This document shows positions 1 to 8,234 of a stretch of 18,946 nt of DNA, piece by piece. Every line of letters starts with the position of its first letter. Position 1 is the stretch's first letter. Source of the stretch: CAZSCF01 sp964636505. Lineage in GTDB: Bacteria > Patescibacteriota > Minisyncoccia > Moranbacterales > UBA2206. The notes under the pieces were generated by a model, which did no database searches, was not told the origin of the DNA, and saw only the letters and a program-made list of their open reading frames with translations. A program made the translations under genes and the position numbers. The stretch spans positions 1 through 18,946 of the forward strand of contig CAZWRY010000014.1 in assembly GCA_964636505.1 (NCBI GenBank), written 5' to 3'.

Positions 1-1
1 T

Positions 2-2944
2 GCCACCAGCACCGTCTCTGGCACTCGTCTGATATCCACCATTGCCACCGGTACTGCTCCTTTTGCGGTAACTTCAACCACGGTCAATACAAACTTAAAT
101 GCAGATTTGTTGGATGGTTATCATTACAACAATCTGCCGTATCTTGGCAGTGCCTCAGGAACAACAAATTACATTGCCAAATTTACCGGATCAAACGCGA
201 TAGGTAACTCATTAGTCTATGATAACGGAACCAATGTAAGCATTGGAACAACAAGCGCGGCTAATTTATTAAGCCTTCAAAAAGCCGGAACAGCCAAAGC
301 TAATCTCAATATTTTTTCTCTTACCAATTCCGGCAATGCCGCCGATATGGACGGAACCTCAACTTCAATTCTTTTTAACCAATATTATTATAATGCGACG
401 ACGCCAGCCATAGCAGACAGCGGTAACATTACAGTGGGCACAGAAACGGATTGGACAAGTACTGCTTCAACCCAGGATTCATTTATGTCTTTTTCAACCG
501 CACTTGACGGAACAATAACAGAATATATGAGAATAACTTCTGCTGGCAATGTCGGCATCGGCACAACGACGCCGGGACGAACTTTAGATGTGACGGGTAA
601 TTGGGGAGGCAATACCGTTTACGAAGCAGCAGCGGCCGGAACCACCTATACTATTACCACAAAAGCGCTGGGTTATTATTTCTACAGGCCGGGTCTTGGA
701 ACAGACACAGCTGTTACTACTTATAATATTACAGGACTTCCGGATACGGATGGTACCTTTGCTTTTATCCGAGCAACTTCTGCAGTTGCTGTGTATTTAA
801 AAGTTCAAATAAACGGAGTGCAAATTTCTCAAACCGCAGCAGCTACAGATACATATACTGTCATAAGGATGAACGGCACTTGGCATATTATCGGACGTTC
901 CGGAAACGGTGCCGGCGCAGACTTAGCCGAATGGATGGAAACTTCCGGAGAAAGGCCGATGCCCGGAGAATTGGTGGCAATTGTCGAAAAACCGGAGCAA
1001 GTTGAAAAAGCCGTACTAAGCGAAAGAAAAAATTTGGTTGGTATTGTTGCTACCAGTCCGCACACCACAATGGGGGAAGCCACGGACACATCAGCACAAG
1101 TCGCCCTGTCCGGAAGAGTGCCGACTTTAGTAACCAACATAAACGGTCCGATCAAAAGCGGCGATCCGATCACCATCAGTCAAATTCCAGGCTATGGCGC
1201 CAAGGCCACAACCTCCGGTCTGGCAGTTGGCAAAGCCATGGAAGATTTTGATCCGGCTATAAATTCGGAAAAAAGAGTTGCCTGCCCTCTTGGTTCGCCT
1301 GAAAATGCCATTTGCGGAAAAATAATTGTCTTTGTTAATTTGGATTGGGGAGAAGCGGAGATGAGCGAAACAGATTTAGCCAACATCACAATTCAAGCCA
1401 ATGACAGAGGAGGATTCAAATTGGTCCAATCAACGGGAGAAGAGATAGGAAAAATGAGTGCTTTTGACAGCTTGGTAATTGGCAACCTGAGAACGGGAGA
1501 AGCTTCTTCCAACATTTTGAATGTTAACAGGATTTGTTTGAATAATGAGTGCAAAGATTCATGGGGCGATTTAACAAAATATCTGGATGACCAGCTGGTT
1601 TTTGTAAATGAAAAAATTTCAAATATTGAAAACACCGAAGCGATCCGAGATCAAAAAATCTTAAGCTTGCAAAATGAGCTTCTTTGGCTTACAGATGTCG
1701 CTTTAATTCAGGAGAAAAGTTTAACAAGTTTTCAAAGCAACTTGATTAATTTGGGAATCGGATCCAACGACATCAGAAATGAAATAAGCTTGCTTTCCAA
1801 TAAACTGGCCCTGTTCAAATCATCTGCCGAGCCTGAAAAAGTGGAGTTGGAAGAACTAAATAATGAAACAGACGGAGCAAAAACTACATTAGATAAAGCT
1901 GTCTATTCAGATGCGGCTTTCGGCGGAGAATATGCATCTCCCGGAGAATACCGGGAAATAAGCATTGACTGGCAGGAAACCAAAGATCTCAGCCAATATG
2001 ATATGAAAAACGGCAATTTGGAGTTTGAACTTTATCTTGAAAAGGCAAATCTTTTTGAAGATTTCAACGCGGAGCTGGGCAATATCCAGGACGAACAAGA
2101 GATCCAATGGAAAAAAGCGACTTTCCCCTGGCTGGTTGATGGTTGGAATACAGTTAAGCTTTCCATAGGCAGCGGCTATGAAATCGGGCAAGTTGATTGG
2201 CAAAAAATTTCCCACTTCAGACTATTTTTTAAATTCAAGGGAGAAAACAACTTGAAAATCAGGAATGTCAAAGTTGAAGCTCAGAAAAAAACCAACCTCA
2301 ATCCAAGCGCTATTTTTGCTTTGAACGGAGGAAGCATTGAACTGAATTCTATGGAAAGTCAAAATACCTTAATTCTGGCTTTGGACACAAAGATGTCCGA
2401 AATGAATTCAAAGATCGGCAACCAACAAGAACTGATTGATTCAATCCAAGCGCAAGTCAATGATATCAACAACAGAAACGAAGCCTACGAACTAAATGTG
2501 GCCAAAATTGAAGAAACCGCCAATGAAACAAGTCTCATCAAGAGAATCTTGGGCCTGGACAGAGCGGCTAACGCAGGCGATGTTGACATTTTGGGCAAAC
2601 TTTCAGCTGAAAAAACGGAAAGCGGACAAATGCTGATTAAGGTTTCAGAAGAAGCCAAGCGCACAATCGGTGAATCAGCTATTACGGAAGTAAAAATTGA
2701 TGCCAATGACGATAAGATTGATGATGAAACAGGCAGCGACGGCAAAAAAGTTTTTGTGGAAAGCTTGATGGCTAATTCAAAATCCAAAGTTTTCGTTACC
2801 AGCAAGAAAGCTACCAGCCAAAGCTTGGCGGTAACGTCCATTATTGAAAAACAAGGCTTTTGGGTAGAAGTCGAAAATCCGGTAAAAGAAGATTTGGAAT
2901 TTGACTGGTGGATGGTAGAAGAAAAGGATGTTATAGCTCCGTAA
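2..2944 (+). CDS. Giant extracellular repeat/coiled-coil surface protein, 5' end outside window
   Basis: The reading frame is open from base 2 to the TAA at 2942-2944, so about 980 residues are visible and the true start lies upstream; the TTG at 107 is only an internal codon. The first part is Ser/Thr/Gly/Asn-rich with motifs such as NLNADLLDGYH, NSLVYDNGTNVSIGTT and NVGIGTTTPGRTLDV, typical of tail-fibre-like beta-rich repeats in CPR surface proteins. Next comes a GADLAEWMETSGERPMPGELVAI module followed by GRVPTLVTNINGPIKSGDPI, then two Cys pairs (near 1284-1320 and ICLNNEC near 1534). A coiled coil follows (about 1570-1830), then a domain around 1910-2290 resembling a jelly-roll carbohydrate-binding fold (rich in W and F), and a second coiled coil (about 2365-2560). 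No LPXTG or C-terminal membrane anchor is visible. Role inferred: cell-surface appendage or adhesin. The family is not identified by name. Confidence 0.8.
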   Translation, partial: ATSTVSGTRLISTIATGTAPFAVTSTTVNTNLNADLLDGYHYNNLPYLGSASGTTNYIAKFTGSNAIGNSLVYDNGTNVSIGTTSAANLLSLQKAGTAKANLNIFSLTNSGNAADMDGTSTSILFNQYYYNATTPAIADSGNITVGTETDWTSTASTQDSFMSFSTALDGTITEYMRITSAGNVGIGTTTPGRTLDVTGNWGGNTVYEAAAAGTTYTITTKALGYYFYRPGLGTDTAVTTYNITGLPDTDGTFAFIRATSAVAVYLKVQINGVQISQTAAATDTYTVIRMNGTWHIIGRSGNGAGADLAEWMETSGERPMPGELVAIVEKPEQVEKAVLSERKNLVGIVATSPHTTMGEATDTSAQVALSGRVPTLVTNINGPIKSGDPITISQIPGYGAKATTSGLAVGKAMEDFDPAINSEKRVACPLGSPENAICGKIIVFVNLDWGEAEMSETDLANITIQANDRGGFKLVQSTGEEIGKMSAFDSLVIGNLRTGEASSNILNVNRICLNNECKDSWGDLTKYLDDQLVFVNEKISNIENTEAIRDQKILSLQNELLWLTDVALIQEKSLTSFQSNLINLGIGSNDIRNEISLLSNKLALFKSSAEPEKVELEELNNETDGAKTTLDKAVYSDAAFGGEYASPGEYREISIDWQETKDLSQYDMKNGNLEFELYLEKANLFEDFNAELGNIQDEQEIQWKKATFPWLVDGWNTVKLSIGSGYEIGQVDWQKISHFRLFFKFKGENNLKIRNVKVEAQKKTNLNPSAIFALNGGSIELNSMESQNTLILALDTKMSEMNSKIGNQQELIDSIQAQVNDINNRNEAYELNVAKIEETANETSLIKRILGLDRAANAGDVDILGKLSAEKTESGQMLIKVSEEAKRTIGESAITEVKIDANDDKIDDETGSDGKKVFVESLMANSKSKVFVTSKKATSQSLAVTSIIEKQGFWVEVENPVKEDLEFDWWMVEEKDVIAP

Positions 2945-3210
2945 TTTTTAATTTTGTAATTTTTAAGAAATTTTTGGTTTTGGCAAGAATCGCATAAATT
3001 AGTCCGGATATTTGCTAAAATATCAAAAATTCCAAGCAATAAAGAGCTTAAAAATTAAAATTATACAGAATCTTGACATTTCCCTTCAAATTTTTCTGTT
3101 TTTGGTGCTATAATAAGTACAAGTCAAGGATTCGCTGGTTTTTTGTTTTATTTTAGCGACATTGTTTTTGAAAGTTTATTTTTTAAATATTTTTAAATTA
3201 ATTAAAAAAT
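2945..3210. other. Intergenic region with promoter
   Basis: This AT-rich spacer holds the promoter at 3106-3114 and a small AT hairpin, GATATTT-GCTA-AAATATC at 3007-3024, with no T-tract after it. I see no gene or RNA in it. Confidence 0.5.
3106..3114 (+). promoter_or_regulatory. Extended -10 promoter for the O-antigen ligase-like gene
   Basis: TGCTATAAT is a perfect extended -10 element. A weak -35 (TTCAAA, 3085-3090) lies 18 bp upstream. The better-looking TTGACA at 3073-3078 is 30 bp away, too far to pair with it. Initiation is expected near 3121, giving a leader of about 90 nt before the ATG at 3211. Confidence 0.6.
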
Positions 3211-5748
3211 ATGGAACTATATCAAAATAGGACTAGTTTTCCGGAAGGAAACGAGAAAGAAGGAGAAAAAAACACTAAATTAGTGGACTTTTTTGACAAG
3301 CTCATCACTGTGAGCTTGGTAGCCTTGTTTTTTGGACTGCCAATCTTTTTTACCGGATTGACTTTCCAAGGCATTGTCTTTGAAAAAGAAATTTACTTCT
3401 ATTTCTGGCTGCTTATCGCGCTGATTGCCTGGGCGACTAAAGCCGTCATAACGGGAGAGATGAAAATAAGACGCACTCCTTTGGATATTCCGATTGCAAT
3501 TTTTTTCTTTGTTTATTTGCTGGCGACAATTTTTTCCGTTGACAAATGGCATAGCTTTTGGGGATTTTTCGGCGATCCGTCCAGGGGACTTATTAATATC
3601 ATTGCCTTAATCTTGGCTTATTATTTGATTTTCAGTCATTTCACTTGGGAAAGATTCAAATGGATTATCGGAGGAGTGGTGGCGGCTAATTTTTTGGTGG
3701 CCGTCTGGTCAATACTGGCTATCAGGGGAATAAATTTTTTGCCGCAAAAAATAGCTTCTTTTTCGCCCATCAGTCTTTTGGGTTCAATTACTGGATTGGG
3801 AGTCTATCTAAGCCTCATGATCCCGATTCTAATGTCGTTGGTCTTCAAAGTTTCTGGCATAGAAATAAAATGGAAAAGAAATTTTTCAACTTACTTTCTG
3901 CTGTCGGTTATTTTGCTTGATTTTTTTCTTCTGTTTTCCTTGTCAGCCTATTTATTTTCCTCAAAGAACTTCTTTGACGCTTCTTTGGGCTTGGTTGTGG
4001 GGCTTAGTTTCTTTTTGATCTATATTTTGGCGCGAATAGTCAGGCCGCTCCAAAAGTGGACTTGGTTGCCTATGGTTTCCTTCGCTTTTATTTTAGCCAT
4101 CCTGATGATTGGCAACATCAATTTCTCCAAAATAAATCTGCCGGCTGAAGTAAGCCCGGCACCCGGTCTTTCTTATTCGGTAGCCAAAGAAAGCCTTAAA
4201 GATAAATTTTTCCTGGGAGCCGGTCCCGGCCAGTATGGCTATGCCTTTTCCTTGTACAAGCCGCAAGAATTCAACAATAATTCTCTTTATAATCTAAGAT
4301 TCTATAATGGCTCCGGAGTATTTTTTGAATCACTTTCAACTATTGGCATTCTGGGCACAATCGGAATGATATTGGTCTTGCTGACTTTTTTGGGCGTGAT
4401 TATTTATCTTTTGTCCCGCGACAAGGAAAAAAATAAGATTTATTCCTTGGGTTTTGTTTCGGCGGCTGTCATATTTTTAATCAACGCTTTGATATTAAAG
4501 ATGAACGGGTCAATCTTGCTTGTCGGAATAATTCTTGGCATTCTGGCAATCGCGGTTGTTCTGAAAGAAAGCGGATCCGAGGAAAACAATCTTAATCTCT
4601 CGCTTAAAGCTTCTCCGAAATTTGCTTTGACGCTGGCTTTTATTTTCATGATAGTGGCGACAGGTGTCATCTTTCTCTTCATTTTTATCGGCAAAGTTTT
4701 CGTAGCGGACATGTATATCGGTTCGGCCAATAGGGAAACGAAAATCTCGGAAGAGGGTTCAACGGCTAAAGTTTTGAAGGCCATAAAGCTCTATGGCAAG
4801 GAAGGGCGCTATTATTCAAGGCTGGCGCAGGAATATATGGCCCTGGTCAACCAGGAAATAGCTAAAGGCGAATCAGAAAGAGATCTGAACAAAGTTCAAG
4901 TTTATTTGAACAATTCCATCGCCGCTGCCAATATGGGGAAAGATCTGATGAAACAGGATGTTTTGGCCACAGAAGTTGCGGCGCAAGTCTATGAAAGCGC
5001 CGGTGCTTATGTTTCAGACTCATTGCCTTTGACCGAAGCGACCTACAAAAAGGCTTTGGAAATGGAACCCGAAAATCCCAGTTTCTACATAAAATTGGGC
5101 CAGGTAAAAGAATCTTTAGCGGCAAACAAAAAAGAAGAAGCGGAAAAGAAGCAGCTCATAAATGAAGCCGGAGATTTGTTCCAAAAGGCGATCGAAAAGA
5201 AAAGCAATTTTGATGCCGGGTACTATAATTTGGCCTTGGTCAAGCAGGCATTGGGAGATTTGGACGGAGCGGTGGAAAATATGGAAAAAGCGGTTACTTT
5301 CAATAATCAAAATATAAATTATTTCTACGGATTAGCCGGACTCTTGCAAAGTAGAAATAAAAATGAGGACGCTAAAAATGCCGAAAGCATTTACAAGAAA
5401 ATATTGGAAGCAAGACCAAATGAAGTTAATGTCCATTTTAGCTTGGGTTCTCTGTTTGAAAGCCAGAAACGAAAGCAAGAAGCTATTGATGAATACCAAA
5501 AAGTGTTGGATAATCTGCCGGCGGAAAATAAAGAAACTCGGGATAGAATTTCCAAGATGATCAGTAATGTGAGAAACGGAGTTCCCAACAATGCCGAAAC
5601 CCTGGGCATTAGCACTCCGGCAACACAAGAAAAATCCGAAACTTTCAACCAGGAAGTTCCCGAACAAAATCCAGGTATGCCTGGCCAAGAACAGGCGGGA
5701 CCAGAACAGCAGCCGATAGATAATTTGACCGAAGAACAAAATCCGTAA
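3211..5748 (+). CDS. O-antigen ligase-like (Wzy_C) polytopic membrane protein with C-terminal TPRs
   Basis: The protein has 845 residues. After a charged 25-residue N-terminus come about 12 hydrophobic segments (roughly residues 30-500). FFGDPSRG (119-126) and FFLGAGPGQYGYAF followed by YKPQEFN (from residue 333) match the large periplasmic loop of WaaL/Wzy-type O-antigen ligases and polymerases. A last membrane helix near 475-498 leads into a soluble region with about four TPR units (roughly 540-780; for example SFYIKLGQVKESLAA, AGYYNLALVKQALGD, NVHFSLGSLFESQK). The end is a Pro/Gln/Glu-rich disordered tail. Known family role: transfer or polymerisation of lipid-linked glycans at the outer membrane face. 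CPR members are often large ligase-TPR fusions; the acceptor here is unknown. The ATG at 3211 has no Shine-Dalgarno but starts just before the conserved region. It has its own promoter and is probably monocistronic. Confidence 0.85.
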   Translation: MELYQNRTSFPEGNEKEGEKNTKLVDFFDKLITVSLVALFFGLPIFFTGLTFQGIVFEKEIYFYFWLLIALIAWATKAVITGEMKIRRTPLDIPIAIFFFVYLLATIFSVDKWHSFWGFFGDPSRGLINIIALILAYYLIFSHFTWERFKWIIGGVVAANFLVAVWSILAIRGINFLPQKIASFSPISLLGSITGLGVYLSLMIPILMSLVFKVSGIEIKWKRNFSTYFLLSVILLDFFLLFSLSAYLFSSKNFFDASLGLVVGLSFFLIYILARIVRPLQKWTWLPMVSFAFILAILMIGNINFSKINLPAEVSPAPGLSYSVAKESLKDKFFLGAGPGQYGYAFSLYKPQEFNNNSLYNLRFYNGSGVFFESLSTIGILGTIGMILVLLTFLGVIIYLLSRDKEKNKIYSLGFVSAAVIFLINALILKMNGSILLVGIILGILAIAVVLKESGSEENNLNLSLKASPKFALTLAFIFMIVATGVIFLFIFIGKVFVADMYIGSANRETKISEEGSTAKVLKAIKLYGKEGRYYSRLAQEYMALVNQEIAKGESERDLNKVQVYLNNSIAAANMGKDLMKQDVLATEVAAQVYESAGAYVSDSLPLTEATYKKALEMEPENPSFYIKLGQVKESLAANKKEEAEKKQLINEAGDLFQKAIEKKSNFDAGYYNLALVKQALGDLDGAVENMEKAVTFNNQNINYFYGLAGLLQSRNKNEDAKNAESIYKKILEARPNEVNVHFSLGSLFESQKRKQEAIDEYQKVLDNLPAENKETRDRISKMISNVRNGVPNNAETLGISTPATQEKSETFNQEVPEQNPGMPGQEQAGPEQQPIDNLTEEQNP

Positions 5749-5776
5749 AAAAGCGAAACAGAGTTTTTATATTATT

Positions 5777-5802
5777 CAGAGGCGCCAAAAAAGGCGCCTC
5801 TG
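5777..5802 (+). terminator. Strong GC hairpin after the ligase gene (no T-tract)
   Basis: A perfect 10-bp stem, CAGAGGCGCC / GGCGCCTCTG, with an AAAAAA loop lies 28 bp after the stop codon. The bases that follow are GTGGGTAAAAAAGG, so the usual T-tract is missing. It may be a tail-less terminator or a 3'-end stability hairpin. Confidence 0.55.
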
Positions 5803-5825
5803 GTGGGTAAAAAAGGCGGCTTTTC

Positions 5826-5854
5826 TTGACTTTTTCCGGCTTACCTTTTATATT
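5826..5854 (+). promoter_or_regulatory. Promoter of rplU
   Basis: TTGACT (5826-5831), a 17-bp spacer and TATATT (5849-5854) give a near-consensus sigma-70 type promoter. Initiation is expected near 5861, about 33 nt before the rplU ATG. I see no L21 autoregulatory leader structure. Confidence 0.7.
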
Positions 5855-5893
5855 AACTAATGTTGTATATTAATCTTTTTTATAAACAAATTT

Positions 5894-6202
5894 ATGTTAG
5901 CGGTCATTAAAACAGGCGGGAAGCAATACAAGGTAGGGATGGGAGATAAAATCAAAGTTGAAAAACTGGAAGGTGAAAAAGGCGAAAAAATATACTTTGA
6001 CGAAGTTTTGCTTGTGGAAAACGAAAAAGGAATTGAAATTGGAACGCCCTTTATCAAAAATGTAAAAGTGGAAGGCAAAATACTGAGCACTTCCAAAGGC
6101 AAGAAAGTAACCGGAATCAAATTCAAGGCCAAAAAAAGATATAAAGTTAAATTCGGCCACAGACAAACACTTACAGAAGTGGAAATAACCAAAATAGCCT
6201 AA
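5894..6202 (+). CDS. rplU: 50S ribosomal protein L21 (bL21)
   Basis: The protein has 102 residues, the usual bL21 length. It opens with MLAVIKTGGKQYKV and ends with the signature FKAKKRYKVKFGHRQTLTEV, which contacts 23S rRNA. bL21 is an early-assembling large-subunit protein. The ATG at 5894 is fixed by the conserved N-terminus; no Shine-Dalgarno precedes it. It has its own promoter 40 bp upstream and an intrinsic terminator directly after the stop, so it is monocistronic. rpmA (bL27), the usual next gene in many bacteria, is absent here; an unrelated gene on the other strand follows. Confidence 0.95.
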   Translation: MLAVIKTGGKQYKVGMGDKIKVEKLEGEKGEKIYFDEVLLVENEKGIEIGTPFIKNVKVEGKILSTSKGKKVTGIKFKAKKRYKVKFGHRQTLTEVEITKIA

Positions 6203-6204
6203 AC

Positions 6205-6234
6205 AAAAAACTCTCCCAAAAGGAGAGTTTTTTT
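6205..6234 (+). terminator. Intrinsic terminator of rplU
   Basis: AAAAAACTCTCC (6205-6216), loop CAAAA, GGAGAGTTTTTT (6222-6233) form a perfect 12-bp stem ending in a T-tract three bases after the rplU stop. The A-rich left arm would let it also act on the opposite strand. Confidence 0.9.
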
Positions 6235-6235
6235 A

Positions 6236-6261
6236 AATTTTCAAATTCCAATTTTCAATTT
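6236..6261 (+). repeat. Left arm of 26-bp inverted repeat
   Basis: Exact reverse complement of 6670-6695. It is AT-only apart from four C residues. Confidence 0.85.
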
Positions 6262-6286
6262 ACAATAAATTCTCAAATCTCAATTT

Positions 6287-6655
6287 TCAATTTCTACTTG
6301 AAGCTAAAATTTTGGAAAATATTAGCAACAACTCTTGTGCTTCTTGCCATAATTTTCTAAAATCATCTTTAAATTGCGGGTTAGCTTTAGCTAGAAGTCT
6401 CAGCCAGTGCTTGGTTTCCTTAGTTTCTTTTTTGCAGATACCAATTTTATGTTGAAAATCTTTTTTACTTTCTGCCTCATTAGCTTCACAATAATTAGCA
6501 CCTAAAGATCCGCCCGAACCTACCAATTGAGGTATTAATCTTTGATTGATAAGGTCGTGTGGTATTTTTTTCATCAGTATTATAATTTCTTCAGCGAATT
6601 TAGCAGTTCTTTCCTCTAAGTCATATGTCTTTTTGTTGTTTGAAAATTGCGTCAT
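6287..6655 (-). CDS. Four-helix bundle protein (23S rRNA intervening-sequence / S23 family)
   Basis: The protein has 122 residues, the usual length of the family. Recognisable blocks are YDLEERTAKFAEEI, QLVGSGGSLGANYCEANEAE, KKDFQHKIGICKKETKET and HWLRLLAKA, matching the conserved RSSxSxxANYxEAxxA...KFxxxxKEAxEtxyWL pattern. It appears intact. Relatives are encoded in insertions within 23S rRNA of some bacteria, and the Avd accessory protein of diversity-generating retroelements has the same fold and forms a basic pentamer that binds nucleic acid. The function of free-standing copies is not established. Here the gene lies inside a perfect 26-bp inverted repeat, antisense to and right after the rplU terminator. 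The stop is TGA. There is no Shine-Dalgarno. Confidence 0.9.
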   Translation of the reverse strand: MTQFSNNKKTYDLEERTAKFAEEIIILMKKIPHDLINQRLIPQLVGSGGSLGANYCEANEAESKKDFQHKIGICKKETKETKHWLRLLAKANPQFKDDFRKLWQEAQELLLIFSKILASSRN

Positions 6656-6669
6656 TTAGATTTTATTGA

Positions 6670-6695
6670 AAATTGAAAATTGGAATTTGAAAATT
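6670..6695 (-). repeat. Right arm of 26-bp inverted repeat
   Basis: Exact reverse complement of 6236-6261. It lies just upstream of the enclosed minus-strand gene, so that gene's leader contains this arm. Confidence 0.85.
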
Positions 6696-6712
6696 GAAAA
6701 TTAGAGATATAA

Positions 6713-8224
6713 TTACTGGCCAATATTGAAGGAAAATATCTTATCTTCTACCGAAAAGTAAATGATATTTTTTTCTTCGTCCACTGAAAAAGCCGAGGCT
6801 TCTTTTATTTTTTCAGAGTAATATTGGGTTAAGATATTTCCTTCCGGGCTTAAGCGAACAATCCTGGAATTTTTTTTGTCCAAAATATATATTTCTGAAT
6901 TATTTTTGGCAACATAAATCTTATCAAAACTTAGGGGAGTGGCCGTTTCTTCAACGGAAAAATCTTGTTTTTTGCCCTTAAAGAGTTTAATGATTGCGTC
7001 AGAGGACACGGCAAAAATATTTTCATTAACACTGATATCGGAAACTTTGGATAAATCCGTGTCGTCTTTTTGCCAGTTAACCTTGGTGCCAAAGCCGCCT
7101 TCAGCTCTTGGGTAGCGGTAAATTTGGTTAGCATGGCTGTCCAAAAGATAAAGATAGGTTAAATATGTTTCCCCGGAAACAGGATTAGCTTCAATGGGGA
7201 TTTCAATCTGGTTGGATTGGTATTTGCCGGAGATCGGAGAGAAAGAAAAAACTTTTTTATCCTCGGTAATCAGCAAAATCAAATTAAGGTCGTTCATGCC
7301 GGCTGAATTTTTGGCAGTGCCAATCTCGGAAGGAAAAGGGGAAACTTGCTTTTTATCCAAATCAAAAATTCCGGAAGTTCCGACAAAGAAAATCTTTTGA
7401 TTCAAATTGATAATTCGCGAAATATTGCCGGCTTCCTGATTGATCGTCTCCGGTTCCGGAAGGCGAACGACATTCTTATCTTGCTCCAGGGGAACAATTT
7501 CTTGGGGCGTGTTTTGGGAGATTAAGGCAGCTTTTCTTGCAGCTATCTTGTTCTCTATTTTTACGCCGATATAAGGCACGACAAAAATTAGCAATAAAAT
7601 TATGAGTGCGTATATTTTTTGTTCATAACTGAAGCGGGAGAACAGCTCTTTTATTTTGCCGAAATCGGGCAATAAATTAAATTTATTTTTGAAAGTAGGA
7701 ACCGGCTCCGAGGATGAATTTGCTTCAACTTGAAAAGTAAAAGGAATTTCGGCTTGTCTTTTTGACCCTTGAAAAAGCAGCTTTAACTTTTCCAGTTCTT
7801 TTTTAGAAACAGCAAATATAAAAAGAATAAATTTTTTGAGAAGGTTATTTGTTTTGCTACCAAAATTTCTTGCGTCTGTAGCTAAATTTTTAGAATAAGA
7901 AGCTGCAGCCCGAAAATCAATTTTTGAAAAATTTGGCTTAAAGCTTGCGGACCTCGCTCTCAAAAACAAACCGGAAAATAAATTTTTTGTTTTTTCCCAA
8001 ATGAGATTAAGAACTTCCACTAACGTTTGGCTGAAGCCGCTCAATAATTTTGAGAAAAAAGGCGGCTTTTCCTCCGGTAAATTTTCTGCTTCCTTGATGT
8101 AGATATGGCCGTGCTGTACATTTTCAATCTCTCTGCTTGATTTTTCCAGCTCTTCCTTGATTTCTTCCTTGAGCTTTTCTTCTATGGGCTCTTTTTTGGA
8201 CAAAACTTTTTCAAAACTTTGGCT
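6713..8224 (-). CDS. Membrane-anchored beta-propeller-like protein, likely C-terminal part of the PP2C-like gene
   Basis: The frame is open from the N-gap (read on the minus strand from 8224) to the TAA at 6713-6715. The only early start would be a TTG at 8203 with no ribosome-binding site, and codons before it (SQSFEKVL) are also open, so this is probably the continuation of the upstream PP2C-like gene across the gap. Numbering from the TTG: residues 1-50 are highly charged; about 50-195 form a basic, amphipathic cytoplasmic region; 196-217 (IYALIILLLIFVVPYIGVKI) are a membrane helix; about 255-496 consist of repeated short beta-strand blocks (KIFFVGTSGIFDLD, NLILLITEDKKVFSFSP, EIYILDKKNSRIVRLSPEGN) typical of a six- or seven-bladed propeller facing outside. 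I cannot name a function. It may sense or scaffold outside the cell and signal to the N-terminal domain. Confidence 0.75.
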   Translation of the reverse strand, partial: SQSFEKVLSKKEPIEEKLKEEIKEELEKSSREIENVQHGHIYIKEAENLPEEKPPFFSKLLSGFSQTLVEVLNLIWEKTKNLFSGLFLRARSASFKPNFSKIDFRAAASYSKNLATDARNFGSKTNNLLKKFILFIFAVSKKELEKLKLLFQGSKRQAEIPFTFQVEANSSSEPVPTFKNKFNLLPDFGKIKELFSRFSYEQKIYALIILLLIFVVPYIGVKIENKIAARKAALISQNTPQEIVPLEQDKNVVRLPEPETINQEAGNISRIINLNQKIFFVGTSGIFDLDKKQVSPFPSEIGTAKNSAGMNDLNLILLITEDKKVFSFSPISGKYQSNQIEIPIEANPVSGETYLTYLYLLDSHANQIYRYPRAEGGFGTKVNWQKDDTDLSKVSDISVNENIFAVSSDAIIKLFKGKKQDFSVEETATPLSFDKIYVAKNNSEIYILDKKNSRIVRLSPEGNILTQYYSEKIKEASAFSVDEEKNIIYFSVEDKIFSFNIGQ

Positions 8225-8234
8225 NNNNNNNNNN
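8225..8234. other. Assembly gap (10 N)
   Basis: Exactly ten N, a standard placeholder for a gap of unknown length. It separates two open minus-strand frames that are out of phase only if the gap is taken literally as 10 bases. Confidence 0.95.

Larger units (their letters stand above)
6236..6695. mobile_element. Inverted-repeat-bounded element carrying a four-helix-bundle (IVS-type) gene
   Basis: A perfect 26-bp inverted repeat (6236-6261 and 6670-6695) encloses 408 bp containing one gene. The core arm word is CAAATTCCAATTTTCAATTT, and partial extra copies lie just inside (CTCAATTTTCAATTTC near 6275-6291; GAAAATTGAAAATT near 6668-6681). The left end begins one base after the rplU terminator T-tract. 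Known parallel: 23S rRNA intervening sequences encode this protein family and are bounded by complementary ends that form a stem. Calling it mobile is inference: no transposase or target duplication is seen. Confidence 0.5.

Noticed and set aside
107..109. TTG as start of the giant surface protein
   Set aside because: The frame is open and of the same composition upstream to the window edge, so this is internal.
3073..3078. TTGACA as -35 of the ligase gene promoter
   Set aside because: It is 30 bp from the TATAAT, too far; the extended -10 with the weak TTCAAA fits better.
5777..5802. Standard intrinsic terminator
   Set aside because: The stem is perfect but there is no T-tract on either strand; it is kept only as a tail-less hairpin.
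6236..6695. Insertion sequence with transposase
   Set aside because: The enclosed protein is a four-helix-bundle IVS-type protein, not a transposase, and no target-site duplication is visible.
8182..8224. C-terminal tail of the PP2C-like frame beyond the N-gap, and the TTG start at 8203
   Set aside because: The gap length is unknown, so the phase across it is arbitrary; the other frame is the one that is long and protein-like.
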